DNA of 64,000 nt, taken from Tyto alba (lineage: Eukaryota; Chordata; Aves; Strigiformes; Tytonidae). This document shows positions 36,501-47,196 of the stretch, piece by piece. The notes under the pieces were generated by a model. It saw nothing but the letters and a program-made list of their open reading frames with translations, was not told the DNA's origin and searched no databases. The number at the start of each line of letters is the position of its first letter. Position 1 is the first letter of the stretch. Position numbers and translations under genes: made by a program. The stretch lies in the NCBI RefSeq assembly GCF_018691265.1, contig NW_024881303.1, forward strand, positions 13,819,777-13,883,776, given 5' to 3'.

Positions 36501-39079
36501 AAAGATTTTCTCTAAATATGATTTCAGTGGAACTATTTAGATACTCAGTCTGCCTTTCAACATGAAAGGTTAAATAAGCTGTAGCATTTTGCAGCTTTAA
36601 GTTATGGTGTATTTTCCAGCATCTTCCCATTATTTTAATTTTTAAAACCAAACATTAATATAGAAATCATGTGATCAGCAATTTTATGTGATGTGCTGTT
36701 TTACCCTCAGCCATTGATAAGAAAGGAGCAGCAAACTTAGAAGTCATTGCAGTCCTCCAGTATTTGAACCAGAAACAATTATGGTGTTAGTAATTAGTGT
36801 TAAAGCACAATCATATGCTTAGTTAAGGCAATCCTTAAACCACCTTATTTATTATGTAAATTATAGAAATTCAATCTAAAATTTCCAGATATAACTCACT
36901 GGGATTTCCCCTTTCAGTGAGGAGTTTTCTGATTTTGGTTTTGACACATTCAAAAGGATATTAATTATGTGGTAAAGGCTGCTATCCTGTCCTGCTTGAA
37001 TTAAATGGGGCAGTTGTTTCTGAATCCAGTTCTCAATATTTCACCAGTGCTATACTGGTGTCTGCAGAATCTCTCTCTGTATAATAAAAAGTACATTAGC
37101 ACCACCACTGTTGCAGAATCAAATACACAAAATTTAAGAACACCTATGCAACCCTGCAGAATTATGGTACAATATTAAATTTTATGCTGGCACTATTTTT
37201 TTCCAGAAAAATGACTTATAACAATATGACTATAATGTAGTACTACCGATCTAACATAAAAATGCTGTCTGTAGGACCCTCTCATGTGGCAGATGTGGGA
37301 ATTTATGTGGGAATTTATGTAATGTGTAAGACAGGGGATTCCAGCCAGACTAAGGGTCATTTCAGATTAGAGGATTTGAATACTGCCTTGGAGTATCTGC
37401 CTCTACTACATCATGTGGTGGAATATATGTCATTTCCACTGAGAGTCTCAAAAGTGGGCACTAGCTGTGTGTCTCTGTTTATGGATATTTATCATATATA
37501 TTTATAGGAAAGCTGGATAGTACTCACTGCTTCTGGAATCAATGGGAACTGTGCTTTCATCATATTAATGGGTTCATTTTCTGGAAATCCCAGTTGTGAT
37601 AATTCACAAATAAACAACAATTCTTGATTTCACAGTCCCTAAAACTGAATAAGTAAGGCTTGTGATACTACAACAATGGACATGATTTGAAAAAGAAAAA
37701 TAAATGTATCCAAGAGGAAGCTACAGTGTTGCCAAAAGGTTGGAATATCATACAGTAAATGAATGAAAACTGATCACTGAATGGGACAAGCATGGCCCCT
37801 CTACTCAGCTGGTCTGCCTGTCCAAGGGCAGGGATAAAGGGGTCAGTGGGCAGAGCCACCTGGCTCTCAGAAAAACTCTGTTCCTTCACTGAACAGCAGA
37901 CAAATAAATAAAAAATTGAGCAGTTTCTCCTGAACTGAGCACTGAATCCAGCCTACACTACTGCCTCTGGAGTTTAGTGTAGGCATAGAAGGTGCTGAAA
38001 TGAAGATGCTCAAGAAACTTTTACACTGGAGTTCCTAACAAGACCATATGCACATTTTCCATCTTCAGCAAAGTCATTCCAAGTTCATCTTTTCAGTGTC
38101 ACTCCCTGGCTTTTAAAAGCCAGCACCCCAGATGTCATCATCTAGGATTGCACTGACACCAGCGCAATTCAATGGAAGTGTTCGAACCTTTGGCTCTGCT
38201 AAGGAGATTGCAGTCATTTTGGCTAATGGAATGATGGATAGCTATCTTAGGTTGTCATTCTCAGCCTGAATCAGCACTAGAGAGGAATGGACACTTTACT
38301 AGCTTTTTTTCAGATATTTGTGACAGCTAAGAAATGATCATTCCCAGTTCATTTCCATGCACTTGATTGAAGCATGCTCTCTTAAAAGCTGCAATTTTCC
38401 CTGCCAATTTCCCATTCTCTCCTCTTCTCTCCAAACTGCCTTTTTAACAGCCTTGTGTCTTAGCTATCTCATGGTCTTCATTTCACGCTCCTTTCCTCTC
38501 AGTCCCTATCTTTGTTCAGTAAACTCCAGTTCAAATCTTCTACAGATTACATCTGAACTGCTCTTTTTCAAAGTCCTATAAGCAAACCCAATTTAGACAG
38601 AATTTGAGAAGGACAAGCATAAAACAAACACCATGCCAAATTTCAGGAACTTTGCAGACAAGACCTACCTCTTTTTTTTCTCCACAGAGGCCAAACTTCG
38701 TGTTTTTCTCCGCCTTACAATTAAGTTTGAGCTGAAACATTTCTGAGCGATTTAAACTATCCAGAATCATTGAAACGTCATTTGGAATTATCAGTCCAAA
38801 CAGCTGAATGCCAGCAAAGCTTGAGGCAAGTGAAATAAAATGTTCTTACTACAGAGAATAATTATCACAGCTTCTTGAAATTTGCCACCAATTTCTGTGA
38901 TAACAGCAAATGCAGAAAAACATCAATACAAAAATAAATACTTATGTGAATGTATTTACCCATGTAGAAAGTTCTGGAGCTGTCTTAGTAAATTTTTGTA
39001 AAATTTATTTGGAGTGAATTTATTTCCATTCATCCATGATGGGCACAGTCCTGTAAATTTCAGGGGTTTGGGACATTTT
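33531..39079. other. Unique AT-rich non-coding stretch
   Basis: No gene or named transposon is seen. A 12-bp unit TGTGGGAATTTA is duplicated at 37294-37317. Old-repeat-like motifs GATTTCAGTGGGGCTAT (34601) and ATTTCAGTGGAACTAT (36521) occur. Open frames are 93 codons or fewer. Confidence 0.55.
37294..37317. repeat. 12-bp tandem duplication (TGTGGGAATTTA)
   Basis: Two exact adjacent copies of the unit, followed by TGT. Confidence 0.9.
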
Positions 39080-39084
39080 ACAGG
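39080..39084. repeat. Target-site duplication, left copy (ACAGG)
   Basis: ACAGG directly precedes the TG of the LTR and is repeated exactly at 39677-39681. A 5-bp duplication is typical of ERVL-class integration. Confidence 0.85.
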
Positions 39085-39676
39085 TGTTGTGGCTTGAGCC
39101 TGGTCGGCAGCCAACCACCACAGACAGTAACCCTCCCTTCCCCCTCCCCACCTGGGAATGGGGGAGGGAATTGGAGGGGTGAAGGGAGACTCGCAGGCTG
39201 AGATAGAAACAGTTTAATAATGGCAATAAAATGAGAACAATGACAATAATAGAAAAAAATATAAACAGGCAATGCACAATGTAATTGCTCCCCACCCGCT
39301 GACCAATCCCCAGCCTGTTCCCGGCCAGCGACCCCAAGATACCAAGATCCCGCAATCGCAATCCCAGAAGTGAGAGAGAGAGCTCCTTCCCAACCACCCC
39401 TCCTCTATACAGTGAGCATGACGTTCCATGATAGGGAATATTTCATTGCCCAATTCGGGTCTGGTGCTCTGGCCGTGCTCCCTCCCTGCTCCCTGTGCCC
39501 TTGCTCACGGGCAGGACATGGGGAGTCGGAGAGTCCTTGAAGTCTCGGTAGCAGCTGAAAATATCAGTGTGCTATCAGCATTCTTCTCATACTGAAACCA
39601 AAGCTAAATCCAAAACACAGCACTCATCTAGTCCCTGAAAAGGAATATTAACTCTATTTCAGACCAAACCAGGACA
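39085..39676 (-). mobile_element. Solo LTR of an avian endogenous retrovirus (ERVL-like), 592 bp
   Basis: On the minus strand the LTR begins TGTCCTGGTTTGGTC (39676 downwards) and ends CAAGCCACAACA at 39085, with the canonical TG...CA ends. It is flanked by identical ACAGG 5-bp duplications. A possible polyadenylation signal ATTAAA lies at 39213-39218 (plus-strand TTTAAT). The start resembles LTRs common in passerine and other neoavian ERVL-like families. No gag, pol or env sequence adjoins it, so it is a solo LTR left by recombination between the two LTRs of a provirus. LTRs carry promoter, enhancer and polyadenylation signals; activity here is unknown. Confidence 0.85.
39213..39218 (-). promoter_or_regulatory. 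Possible LTR polyadenylation signal ATTAAA
   Basis: ATTAAA on the minus strand, about 130 bp before the LTR 3' end, is where an R-region polyadenylation signal would be expected. Confidence 0.45.
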
Positions 39677-39681
39677 ACAGG
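39677..39681. repeat. Target-site duplication, right copy (ACAGG)
   Basis: Exact repeat of 39080-39084, directly following the LTR end GGACA at 39676. Confidence 0.85.
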
Positions 39682-39901
39682 GAAAGAATATATGGTGTTG
39701 ATCAGGCCAACGGCACTTGTATCATTTTTATCAAAGATTAATAATCCTAAAATGTGATATACCAAATAAGTTATATAAGTACATTCTAAGTTACTTCTGT
39801 AAGTTCTATAGCTATCAGCTATAAGATCCATAAAGATACTTTCCATGTCTTCTTCCTAACCCTACCTATTTATCTGATTGATTTTGATTAAACCTATCTC
39901 A

Positions 39902-39907
<6 letters not shown>

Positions 39908-39933
<26 letters not shown>

Positions 39934-39934
39934 T
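39908..39934. repeat. T27 homopolymer
   Basis: An uninterrupted run of 27 T, about 230 bp from the LTR end. Confidence 0.9.
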
Positions 39935-41057
39935 GGCTCCTCTTGTTCTCACACAAATGCTTTCTAGGTTGTAAACTTACCTGGACAGAAATCATATCTT
40001 ACTGCTTTGAGCACTACCTGTGCAACTTTCAGGTGAGCATGTTCATGTTCTGTTGTAAATCTGCACTTTAAGTTAAAAAAGGTTATAATTAGACAAATAA
40101 TAATAGAAAGACAGATTGCAGATCTCTTACTCACAGTGCTGAGCTATTACTCATGTGAACTGCTCCATGAAATCAGTCACCAACTGAATGACTCGCATGA
40201 AGAACTGAGCTGTTAGGACTCCAATCTGGTCCCTTATCATTATGTAATGTTGCACATTTGTGTAAATTGTTCTAATCTAGAGGTCTCTTCAGTGCAAATG
40301 CCTCTTTGAATACACTCTGCTGCAGTAATAGATTAACTTCCAAACTGCAACACCCCAGCAGGAGACAGCACAGCAGCTAGTATGAGGGGATGTACACAGT
40401 ATCTAATTAATTCTAATGTTTTTCTAAGTTTAATCATCCAGGTCATCAACATCCAAATATTTGAATGTAAGCTTCAGCCTTTCCAAGGGATCTGGAAACA
40501 TGTGATAAATAGCAGTGTGACTACACTAAGTCTTCCCAAATTACACATGGTATATATTCAAGCTATATTGACATCCTTTTCCAAGCCATGTTCCCACGTT
40601 CCTAGGAAAGAAGCTGGCATGCTGGTAGGCTGGTTTAGGACATGAGTTGAACAACAATAGCTCAGACTACCCATATAAATACTGTCATTTTGTCATACAG
40701 ATAGAAATGAACACTTTCTCTCTTCTATCCTGTTTGAGCCTCTGCTGCCTCTGGTACTTCTACATCCATGGTGGCACCCCTTCCTGTCCTGCTCCAAGAC
40801 ACCTATGGCCAGGCTGCCAGCTACAGCCATCATCCTCACATCCCTCTTTGCTGTGTTTTTTCCTGGTCATAAATCCTCTTCCTTAAATGTTGCTGATGGA
40901 TCAATTTTTTTTTTATGAGTTTGAAAATAACAAGAACGTATTTAGAAAGCAGTTTCTTTTCAAACAGGACATAGCAGAACTAATTAGTCCAACAGGATGA
41001 ATTAAACAATTGGCATTAAAAAGGATGCTTTTCATGTTAGAAACTGGTCATCAGTCA

Positions 41058-41077
41058 TTTTATTTTATTTTATTTTT
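41058..41077. repeat. (TTTTA)n microsatellite
   Basis: Four TTTTA-type units in tandem. Confidence 0.8.
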
Positions 41078-41454
41078 CATAATTGTTTGCTTGAAAATAA
41101 ATGTTTTGTCTGTCACAAAGGTTTTTTAAAATAATCAGTGAGTCAGAGTAGTGAGCGATTTTTCAAGAGGAGCTTAATCTGCTGGATGGCTTTTTGGCCA
41201 GTGATTCATCCTTGCCCACACAGCACAGAACAAGAGCATCTCATCATTTTGGACTTTCAATTTCTACCACAGCCAACAGGTTTCCAAATCTGCTTTACAC
41301 TTATAATGGTGGCTATTCTCACAGAAATTGCACCACTGTGCTATCAATATAGTGTAAATGTCTACATGTGTCTGAATGAGAAATAGTGAAAAATGGACAG
41401 GGAGAAGGAATCAGTATGTAAATGGTAAATTTTCTTTTCATTTTTAGGTACCAA

Positions 41455-41549
41455 TTTTTTTTTTTTTCCCAAAATCAGTTACTAAAAAGGGACTCTTTTT
41501 TTCGTTTTGTTTTTTTTTTTTTTTTTTTTTGTTGTTTTTTTTTTTTTTA
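41455..41549. repeat. T-rich tract with two long T runs
   Basis: A T13 run at 41455-41467, then unique sequence, then T runs broken only by G or GTTG from about 41504 to 41548. It produces a Phe-rich open frame of no biological meaning. Confidence 0.85.
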
Positions 41550-41867
41550 TTTTCTCTGTTCCCCTTTGTTTTTCACTTACACTAGTGACCACAAGCAGCT
41601 AAATGACTTCCAAGTTATTTCCCCTAAACCATTCCCTTTTTCTCATTTTGGTAGCTTTGAACTTTATCCAACTTTAATTTCTGGAAATGTACAGAGTACA
41701 GAATCAAATAAATTAAAGGTATCCCTCAATCTATTGAATACTTCAAGTGTTGCTGACTATTTGGAAAGAAAGAGTACAGAAGAAAAAACACACTTCCCCA
41801 AACCCCAAATATTAATATCAACTGTTGGGAAAAAATCAAGAAAAAGAAGGAAGAATAAGGAAAATAG

Positions 41868-41872
41868 AAGGA
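41868..41872. repeat. Probable target-site duplication, left copy (AAGGA)
   Basis: AAGGA directly before the LTR compares with AAGGG at 42996-43000 directly after it. One mismatch suggests a 5-bp duplication that has since mutated. Confidence 0.55.
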
Positions 41873-42051
41873 TGTATTGGGTTTGCATGGCAAGGTTTTG
41901 GTAGTGGGGGGGCTACAGGAGTTACTTCTGTATGAAGCTGCTAGAAACCTCCCGCATGTCCCATAGATCCAACGCCAGACAGCTCTGAAATACACCCACT
42001 GCTGGCCAAGGCCAAGCCCATCAGTGATGGTGGTAGTGCCTCTGGGACAAC

Positions 42052-42060
42052 ATATTTAAG
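42052..42060 (+). promoter_or_regulatory. TATA-like box of the LTR
   Basis: ATATTTAAG lies about 180 bp into the LTR. The related minus-strand LTR at 47201-48284 has GTATTTAAG at a similar distance from its start, which supports a shared promoter element. Confidence 0.5.
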
Positions 42061-42354
42061 AGGGAGAAAAATCTGCTGTGCAACAGCAGCCAGAAGAGAA
42101 TGAGAATATGTGAGAGACACAGCTCTGCAGACACCCAGGTCAGTGAAACCTTAAGGAAGGGGAGGAGGTGCTCCAGGCTCTGGAGCAGAAATTCCCCTTC
42201 AGCCCATGGTGAAGACCATGGAAAGGCGGGCTGAGTCCTTGCAGACAGTAGAGGTCCATGGTGGAGCAGATGTCCACCTGCAGCCCACGCAAGGACCCCA
42301 CGCTAGAGCTGATGGACGTACCCAAAAGAAGCTGTGAACCTGTGGGAAGCCTGT

Positions 42355-42494
42355 GCTGGAGCAGGCTCCTGGTGGGACCTGTGGACCTGTGGAAAGTGGA
42401 GCCTACGCTGGAGCAGGTCTGCTGGCAGGACTTGTGACCCTGTGGGAGACCTGTGCTGGAGCAGTCTGTTCCTGAAGGATTCGTGCTGGAGCAG
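42355..42494 (+). repeat. Internal diverged repeats of the LTR (GCTGGAGCAG)
   Basis: GCTGGAGCAG occurs at 42355, 42407, 42455 and 42485, spaced 52, 48 and 30 bp. It lies within imperfect repeats that also contain CTGTGGGA- and GGACTTGTGA-like blocks. This is a minisatellite-like expansion within the U3/R region. Confidence 0.75.
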
Positions 42495-43000
42495 TTCATG
42501 AAGAACTGCAGCTCATGGGAAGGACTCACATTGGAGAAGTTTGTGGAAGACTGTCTCCCATGGGAGGGACCCCATGTTAGAACATGGGAAGAGTGTGAGG
42601 AGTCCTCCTGCTGAGGAGGAAGAAGTGGCAGAGACAATGGGTGATGAACTGACTGCAACCCCCATTCCCCACCCTCCTGTGCCACTGAGGGGGAGAGGGT
42701 AGAGAATTCAGGAGTAAAGTTAAGACCCAGAAGAGGGGAGGGGTGGGGGGAAGGTGTTTTAAGATTTGTTTTATTTCTCATTACTTTACTCTGATTTGAA
42801 TGGCAACAAATTAGGTTACTTTTCTCAAGTTGAGTCTGTTTTGCCCATGATGGTAATTGGTGAGTGATCTCTGACTGTCTTTATCTCCACCCACGAGCCT
42901 TTCATTATGTTCTCTCTCCCCTGTCCAGTTGAGAAGGAGAGTGACAGAGTGGCTTTGGTGGGCACCTGGCATCCAGCCAAGGTCAACCCACCACAAAGGG

Positions 43001-45639
43001 AAAGTACCCAAAACTGAAAAGGCATGAACTGACTTGATTTGATGATTTAGGATTTCAAAATGAAAAAAAATATTGAAACAGATCTCCATGTACTTGGTTC
43101 CTGCTCATGGACCTTGCTCCCAACCCATTTCACAGATAATTAAACTGATTTTACAGTGAGCTAACAGTGATTTGACAGTGGCCTGACACAAAAAAGGGCA
43201 GTACCTGTTATTCCTATCTCCTTCCTTGTGTTGGCTTGGAGTCATGTTGCAGCTAGGAGAAGAATCTAACCGCTTATGCAGGTGACAACTGAGTCACTGT
43301 GACAATTTCTAGTTACACTGGCATAAGACAGTAATGAAATTTCTGGTGAGATTTGGAAATATACAGAAAACTTAGTGACACAGAGGATAAAAGTGCACTC
43401 TAAATGGGTCTTCACCTATTGTAGAGGGATATCAGAGAAAAGACTCCATTGATTCCCAATGAGCTATCAGAACAATGGAGTATGAGACAGCTCCAATTTA
43501 GAAAGTCAGAAGATTGCCAAGTTTCTGGGAACACATCTAGAAGAAAGAATAGAGGATAATTATCTCATACAAGGAAATTAATTATGAGACAACATCAACT
43601 ACATTTTCAGAAGTAACACTGTCAGAAATTTATAAAATGTGTACCCTGGAAGACCAACAAATGCAACTCAGCAGATTGTCAAAAGGCAATCAAATATCTG
43701 ACCACACACACACATACCTGACAGGGCAGTGATGATTTAAAAATCTCACTCTTTACTAGCTGTTAGATAATGCAGAATTTGTTAAATGAACTTCTCTTTT
43801 CTGATTTCATTTCCCAAAGGTCATAACTTTATAGAAATACTATCCCAATTGTAAAAAGTTATAATTCTCTACATGCAGAAAGGCCCACATAAAAAAAGTA
43901 ATGACCCTAGTCTGGCCAGATTTAGACTGGTGACAGATTTTCAACCAATATTGGCTATCTTTCAGTTAAAGACAAACACAGTCTCCCAAGCCGCTTTTCA
44001 GAAGTAAAATAATTTCATAGAAATACACGTTGAATGCATTGTCCAAATGACCACTTCAGCTGCAGGAGAACCTTGATCAGAACTTACAGCCATGGGTCAG
44101 CAAGAGAATGTCCATGATATCCACCGCCTTTCAGATGTTGGTACAATATGCAGTTTAGGGAGAAAAATTAGATTATGTTCTGGGAATGGAACCACTTCCC
44201 ACCAGAGACCAGACTGGAAAGCACCCAGAGTACATGGGGACTTAGAACTGTGTGGCAAAAATGCCAGTTTCTTTACTTCTCATTTTTTTCAAGTCACTTA
44301 CAACCTTATTTTGTTGAATAAAAGATAAAGGGCAAAAAGCTATAATAACTTAGTTTAGAAGCTGTTTTTGAAAACATTGAGAATTTTATTTATAAAAGCC
44401 TTATGACAAAATTATCTAAGAGTGGCCAAATATATTCTATATAGATCTGTGCTTGGTAGCTTACTTGAAAATTAATTAAATTTAAAATTAATTGTGATGG
44501 CAAAAAATGCCCAAGTTGTTGGTTAGCTATCTTGGATAGAATAAATCATGCCTATGACTTTGTTCTTCTTCAGAACGTCCTTCCAAAACCTGGAGGCAAA
44601 CCATCACTGTCAGGTAGGGAAGCTTTATTGTCTTTGCTCCACATGCATCTGTGCCACCAGTTACCACCATTGTCAAAACTACTGTTCGTAAATGCTAATC
44701 TCATTTTCAATAACATAAAAGAACAGAACATCAGCAGACAGTTTCCTCTGGACATGAAATTTCTTTTGACAAGTTTATGGAGGAATCTTTTAGTTTCCTG
44801 AAAAAAATAATGCCTTTATCTTCCCAAGGACTGGGACAACCTCAGTTGTGACACTCTTATAAAAGTGATCCAGTATTTTCTTGCTGTGCATGGTTAGCAG
44901 TGCAACTCCTTCCACTGAACACAATACTGGTATGCTGCACTCAGCAGTGTCAGTCTTATAAGGCTAAAATACACTTTACAGATTTCTAAAGCTTATTTGC
45001 CAGTAGTTGCTGTTTCCATACTTGTGGCCAACAACATTTAGTGAGAACATATATAGTTAAATTAATACGCTCTGTAGTGTGTGTACTTTATTAAACACTT
45101 CTTTTATATTTAACAAAAAAATTCTGTTGTATTTTTAAATACTCCAATGATTCATTTTTTTTCATATCAGATACAAGAATGAGCAGGGACTACACAAGAA
45201 ATCCCTTTGCCCTCAGAATAATGTGATAAAGAATTCTATTGTATAGTATAAAAAAGCTGGATAAATGAACAATGTAGTTGGATTTACTGGAAAACAGGAA
45301 TGGGATATGTGACTGGAAATCTGTTTAATACTCTTTATCACCGAGAACATATAGATGCAGGCTACATTGCATATGCATAGCAAGCACACTATGAACAGGT
45401 AATTAATGATCTGCAGCACATAGGCCTTCAGTGCAGAAGAAAAGGAGGCAGAGGTTACTGGTGCTCTGTTGCAGTGATTGGCAACGAAACAAAGAGCTAA
45501 GATTTGGGGTGAAACAGGTCCTGTTCTTCAACTTTCTCAAGCAGGCATACAGAAGATAGTGAAAGGCGGACAAAAAACCAATCCCCTTTCCTTTTCAGCT
45601 TTACATAAAAGATGGCAATCACATCAGCAGAGAACATTT
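43001..45639. other. Unique AT-rich non-coding stretch
   Basis: No gene or named repeat is recognised. Open frames are 89 codons or fewer. A short (CA)n run lies near 43704-43714. Confidence 0.6.
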
Positions 45640-46064
45640 GCAGCTGATTCAGCTCATTCATCAGCCCTTGTTTGGGCTTAGACCCAACTCTCATTGAAGT
45701 CAAGGCGAGTATTTCCTTTGCCTTCTGTGCTGAAATGGATTGAGTCTTTCAAAGTCCTCTGGGAAAGCAAAGAGCTCTCGTTTAGCAAAAGCTGAAAATG
45801 CTCTTTCCTCGAGCAGAAATGCTAGAGCAATTGTATGTCAGACATCTCAGAGCTGTCTGGCAGAACTGCTATTACCTTCCTACAGCATGCTGCACCTGGA
45901 GAGAACCCACGGTAAAGTGGGAAGTGCTTATTCTTCCCAAACACACAGCACCATCTATTATATTTCGTATAAAATGAAGCAATTCTCTCTTGTCTATCTA
46001 CACGAGACCAGTGAGGCAGAGCGCTCTGGTGGCTCCCATGAGCAGAAACTGAGGGGGTTACTTC
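45640..46064. other. Moderately CpG-containing unique segment
   Basis: About seven CpGs in 420 bp and a 109-codon plus frame (45740-46069) without a recognised domain. The motif TCATTGAAGTCAAGGCGAG at 45691-45709 resembles the reverse complement of a motif spread by old amniote repeats. It could be an old repeat or a conserved element. Confidence 0.35.
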
Positions 46065-46251
46065 TTTAAAAAAAAAAAAAAAAAAAAACAAACAAACAAA
46101 CAAAAAAAAAACCAACAAACAAAAAAAAACAAAACAAAACAAAAAAAACAAACAAAAACAAAAACAAAAAAAAACCCAAACAAACAAACCAACAACAACC
46201 CCCCCCCCCCCAGCAAGCAAACAAACAAACAAACAAAAAAAAAACCAGTAA
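46065..46251. repeat. A-rich (CAAA)n tract with C13
   Basis: About 185 bp of A runs with C interruptions ((CAAA)n, (CAAAA)n), a C13 run at 46199-46211 and further CAAA units. The complement reads as Phe/Val/Cys-rich frames that are not genes. Confidence 0.9.
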
Positions 46252-46387
46252 TCTTTATTTAAGGCAATTATTTGTAAAGTTCTGTTTCTTTGAACAAATC
46301 CAAGAAAAAGCAGTTTCTCTTGCACATTATTCCTTCTGAGGCGCGGAATCACGACTTTAGAACCAGGAAGGTTATACAGCAGGTATG

Positions 46388-46393
46388 TTTATT
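46388..46393 (-). promoter_or_regulatory. LTR polyadenylation signal AATAAA
   Basis: AATAAA on the minus strand (TTTATT on plus), about 50 bp before the inferred LTR 3' end, which fits an R-region polyadenylation signal. Confidence 0.5.
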
Positions 46394-46632
46394 CAGCGCT
46401 GGGCACACGGGGGAATCGTTTCCTCCAAATGCACGCACCGCTTGCAGCCAGAAGCGGCTCCTTTTTATTACGTAGAATGTTACACCTGTATCACAATTCC
46501 GGGAATAGGGAGAGAATGTTACAATTAGTTCCGAGAAATCCTTAAAATGTCCCCCACCCCAAGCCCCCGGCGCCGACCCTCCCCTAGCAACTCCCATGGT
46601 AGCAGATAAACGTCATGTCTTAACAAAACACA

Positions 46633-46718
46633 GGGCATGTCCCGACAGACAAAGGGCATGTCCCGACAGACAAAGGGCATGTCCCAACAAGCAATCTTGA
46701 CAGACAAAGGGCATGTCT
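46633..46718. repeat. 21-bp tandem repeats within the LTR
   Basis: The unit GGGCATGTCCCGACAGACAAA occurs at 46633-46653 and 46654-46674. A partial third begins at 46675, and a displaced copy (GACAGACAAAGGGCATGTC) lies at 46699-46717. Each unit includes the palindrome GGGCATGTCC. Direct repeats in U3 commonly act as enhancers in retroviral LTRs; that role here is inference. Confidence 0.85.
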
Positions 46719-46790
46719 CAACCCCCAGGTACAACGTTTCCTGAGGGTGGGGGGGCCATCTGGTTTCCTTAGATCACTTTTACACATGGC

Positions 46791-47196
46791 TTAACATAGT
46801 ATTATTTTTCCTTTGGAGCACACTAAAATTGCTTTGCTATCACAGGGTACTCAGAAAACCCTTTTCACTGCTCAGTTCAGCTGGTCTCTGACATTACATA
46901 GGCAATAGCTTTTCCCAATCATCTTACTTGCCACTGAAATGCATGAGGGGGGTCTTAGTTTCCCTGCCAACACCAGCCCACAAGAGCAACAAGAGAAAAA
47001 GCAGTTAACACTCCCATAGGTGTGGAGATCTTTGTTGGTTTTTTTTTGTTTGGTTGTTTTTTTTGTTTGTTTTGTTTTGTTTTTGTTTGTTTGTTTGTTT
47101 TTTGTTTTGTTTTGTTTTTTCAAATTTAACATCCTGTATGTTGAAATTACTTTTTCTCATGGACAAAAAAACTACTTTTTCTCAAATAAGGCTTCT
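46791..47196. other. Unique sequence and T-rich tract between two LTRs
   Basis: There is no gene. It contains the T-rich (TTTG)n tract at 47032-47120. Confidence 0.6.
47032..47120. repeat. T-rich (TTTG)n/(TTTTG)n tract
   Basis: About 90 bp of T runs with G interruptions, roughly the complement of the A-rich tract at 46065-46251. It explains the Phe/Leu/Cys-rich plus-strand frames here. Confidence 0.9.

Larger units (their letters stand above)
39682..41872. other. Unique stretch between two LTRs, with T tracts
   Basis: No gene is recognised. Tracts are T27 at 39908-39934, (TTTTA)n at 41058-41077 and T-rich runs at 41455-41549. The 160-codon plus frame at 41422-41904 starts in the T tract and runs into the next LTR, so it is an artefact. 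Confidence 0.6.
41873..42995 (+). mobile_element. Solo LTR of an avian ERVL-like endogenous retrovirus, 1123 bp
   Basis: It starts TGTATTGGGTTTGCATGGCA and ends GGTCAACCCACCACA, the canonical TG...CA ends, with imperfect 5-bp flanking duplications. Inside are a TATA-like ATATTTAAG at 42052-42060 and a middle part built from diverged repeats around GCTGGAGCAG (42355, 42407, 42455, 42485). The 3' part has a GATTTGTTTTATTTCTCATT stretch and then AACAAA at 42805-42810, where related LTRs carry AATAAA. No internal viral genes flank it, so it is a solo LTR. The 213-codon minus-strand frame at 42140-42781 lies wholly inside the LTR, is low-complexity in origin and is not considered a gene. Confidence 0.88.
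46337..46790 (-). mobile_element. LTR of an avian endogenous retrovirus (possibly ERVK-like), right end uncertain
   Basis: On the minus strand the 3' part reads GAATAAACATACCTGCTGTA, then CTAAAGTCGTGATTCCGCGC and CTCA ending at 46337. This is a typical R/U5 layout with AATAAA at 46388-46393. CpGs are frequent, unlike the surroundings. Upstream in the element are repeated GGGCATGTCC blocks (46633-46718). The 5' boundary near 46790 is estimated, and I could not find a matching target-site duplication for the TCCTTC flank at 46331-46336. The family assignment is from memory of similar avian LTRs and is tentative. No viral gene adjoins. Confidence 0.6.

Noticed and set aside
38170..38200. GTGTTCGAACC resembling a tRNA B box
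   Set aside because: No A box, acceptor stem or cloverleaf can be drawn around it.
41422..41904. 160-codon plus-strand open frame
   Set aside because: It starts in a T-rich tract (poly-Phe) and runs into the start of an LTR. It is a composition artefact.
42140..42781. 213-codon minus-strand open frame
   Set aside because: It lies entirely inside an LTR and its length comes from repeated, stop-poor GC-rich units. It has no domain.
45822..46352. 176-codon minus-strand open frame
   Set aside because: The centre is the complement of the A-rich tract (poly Phe/Leu/Cys), and the frame joins unrelated sequence on both sides.
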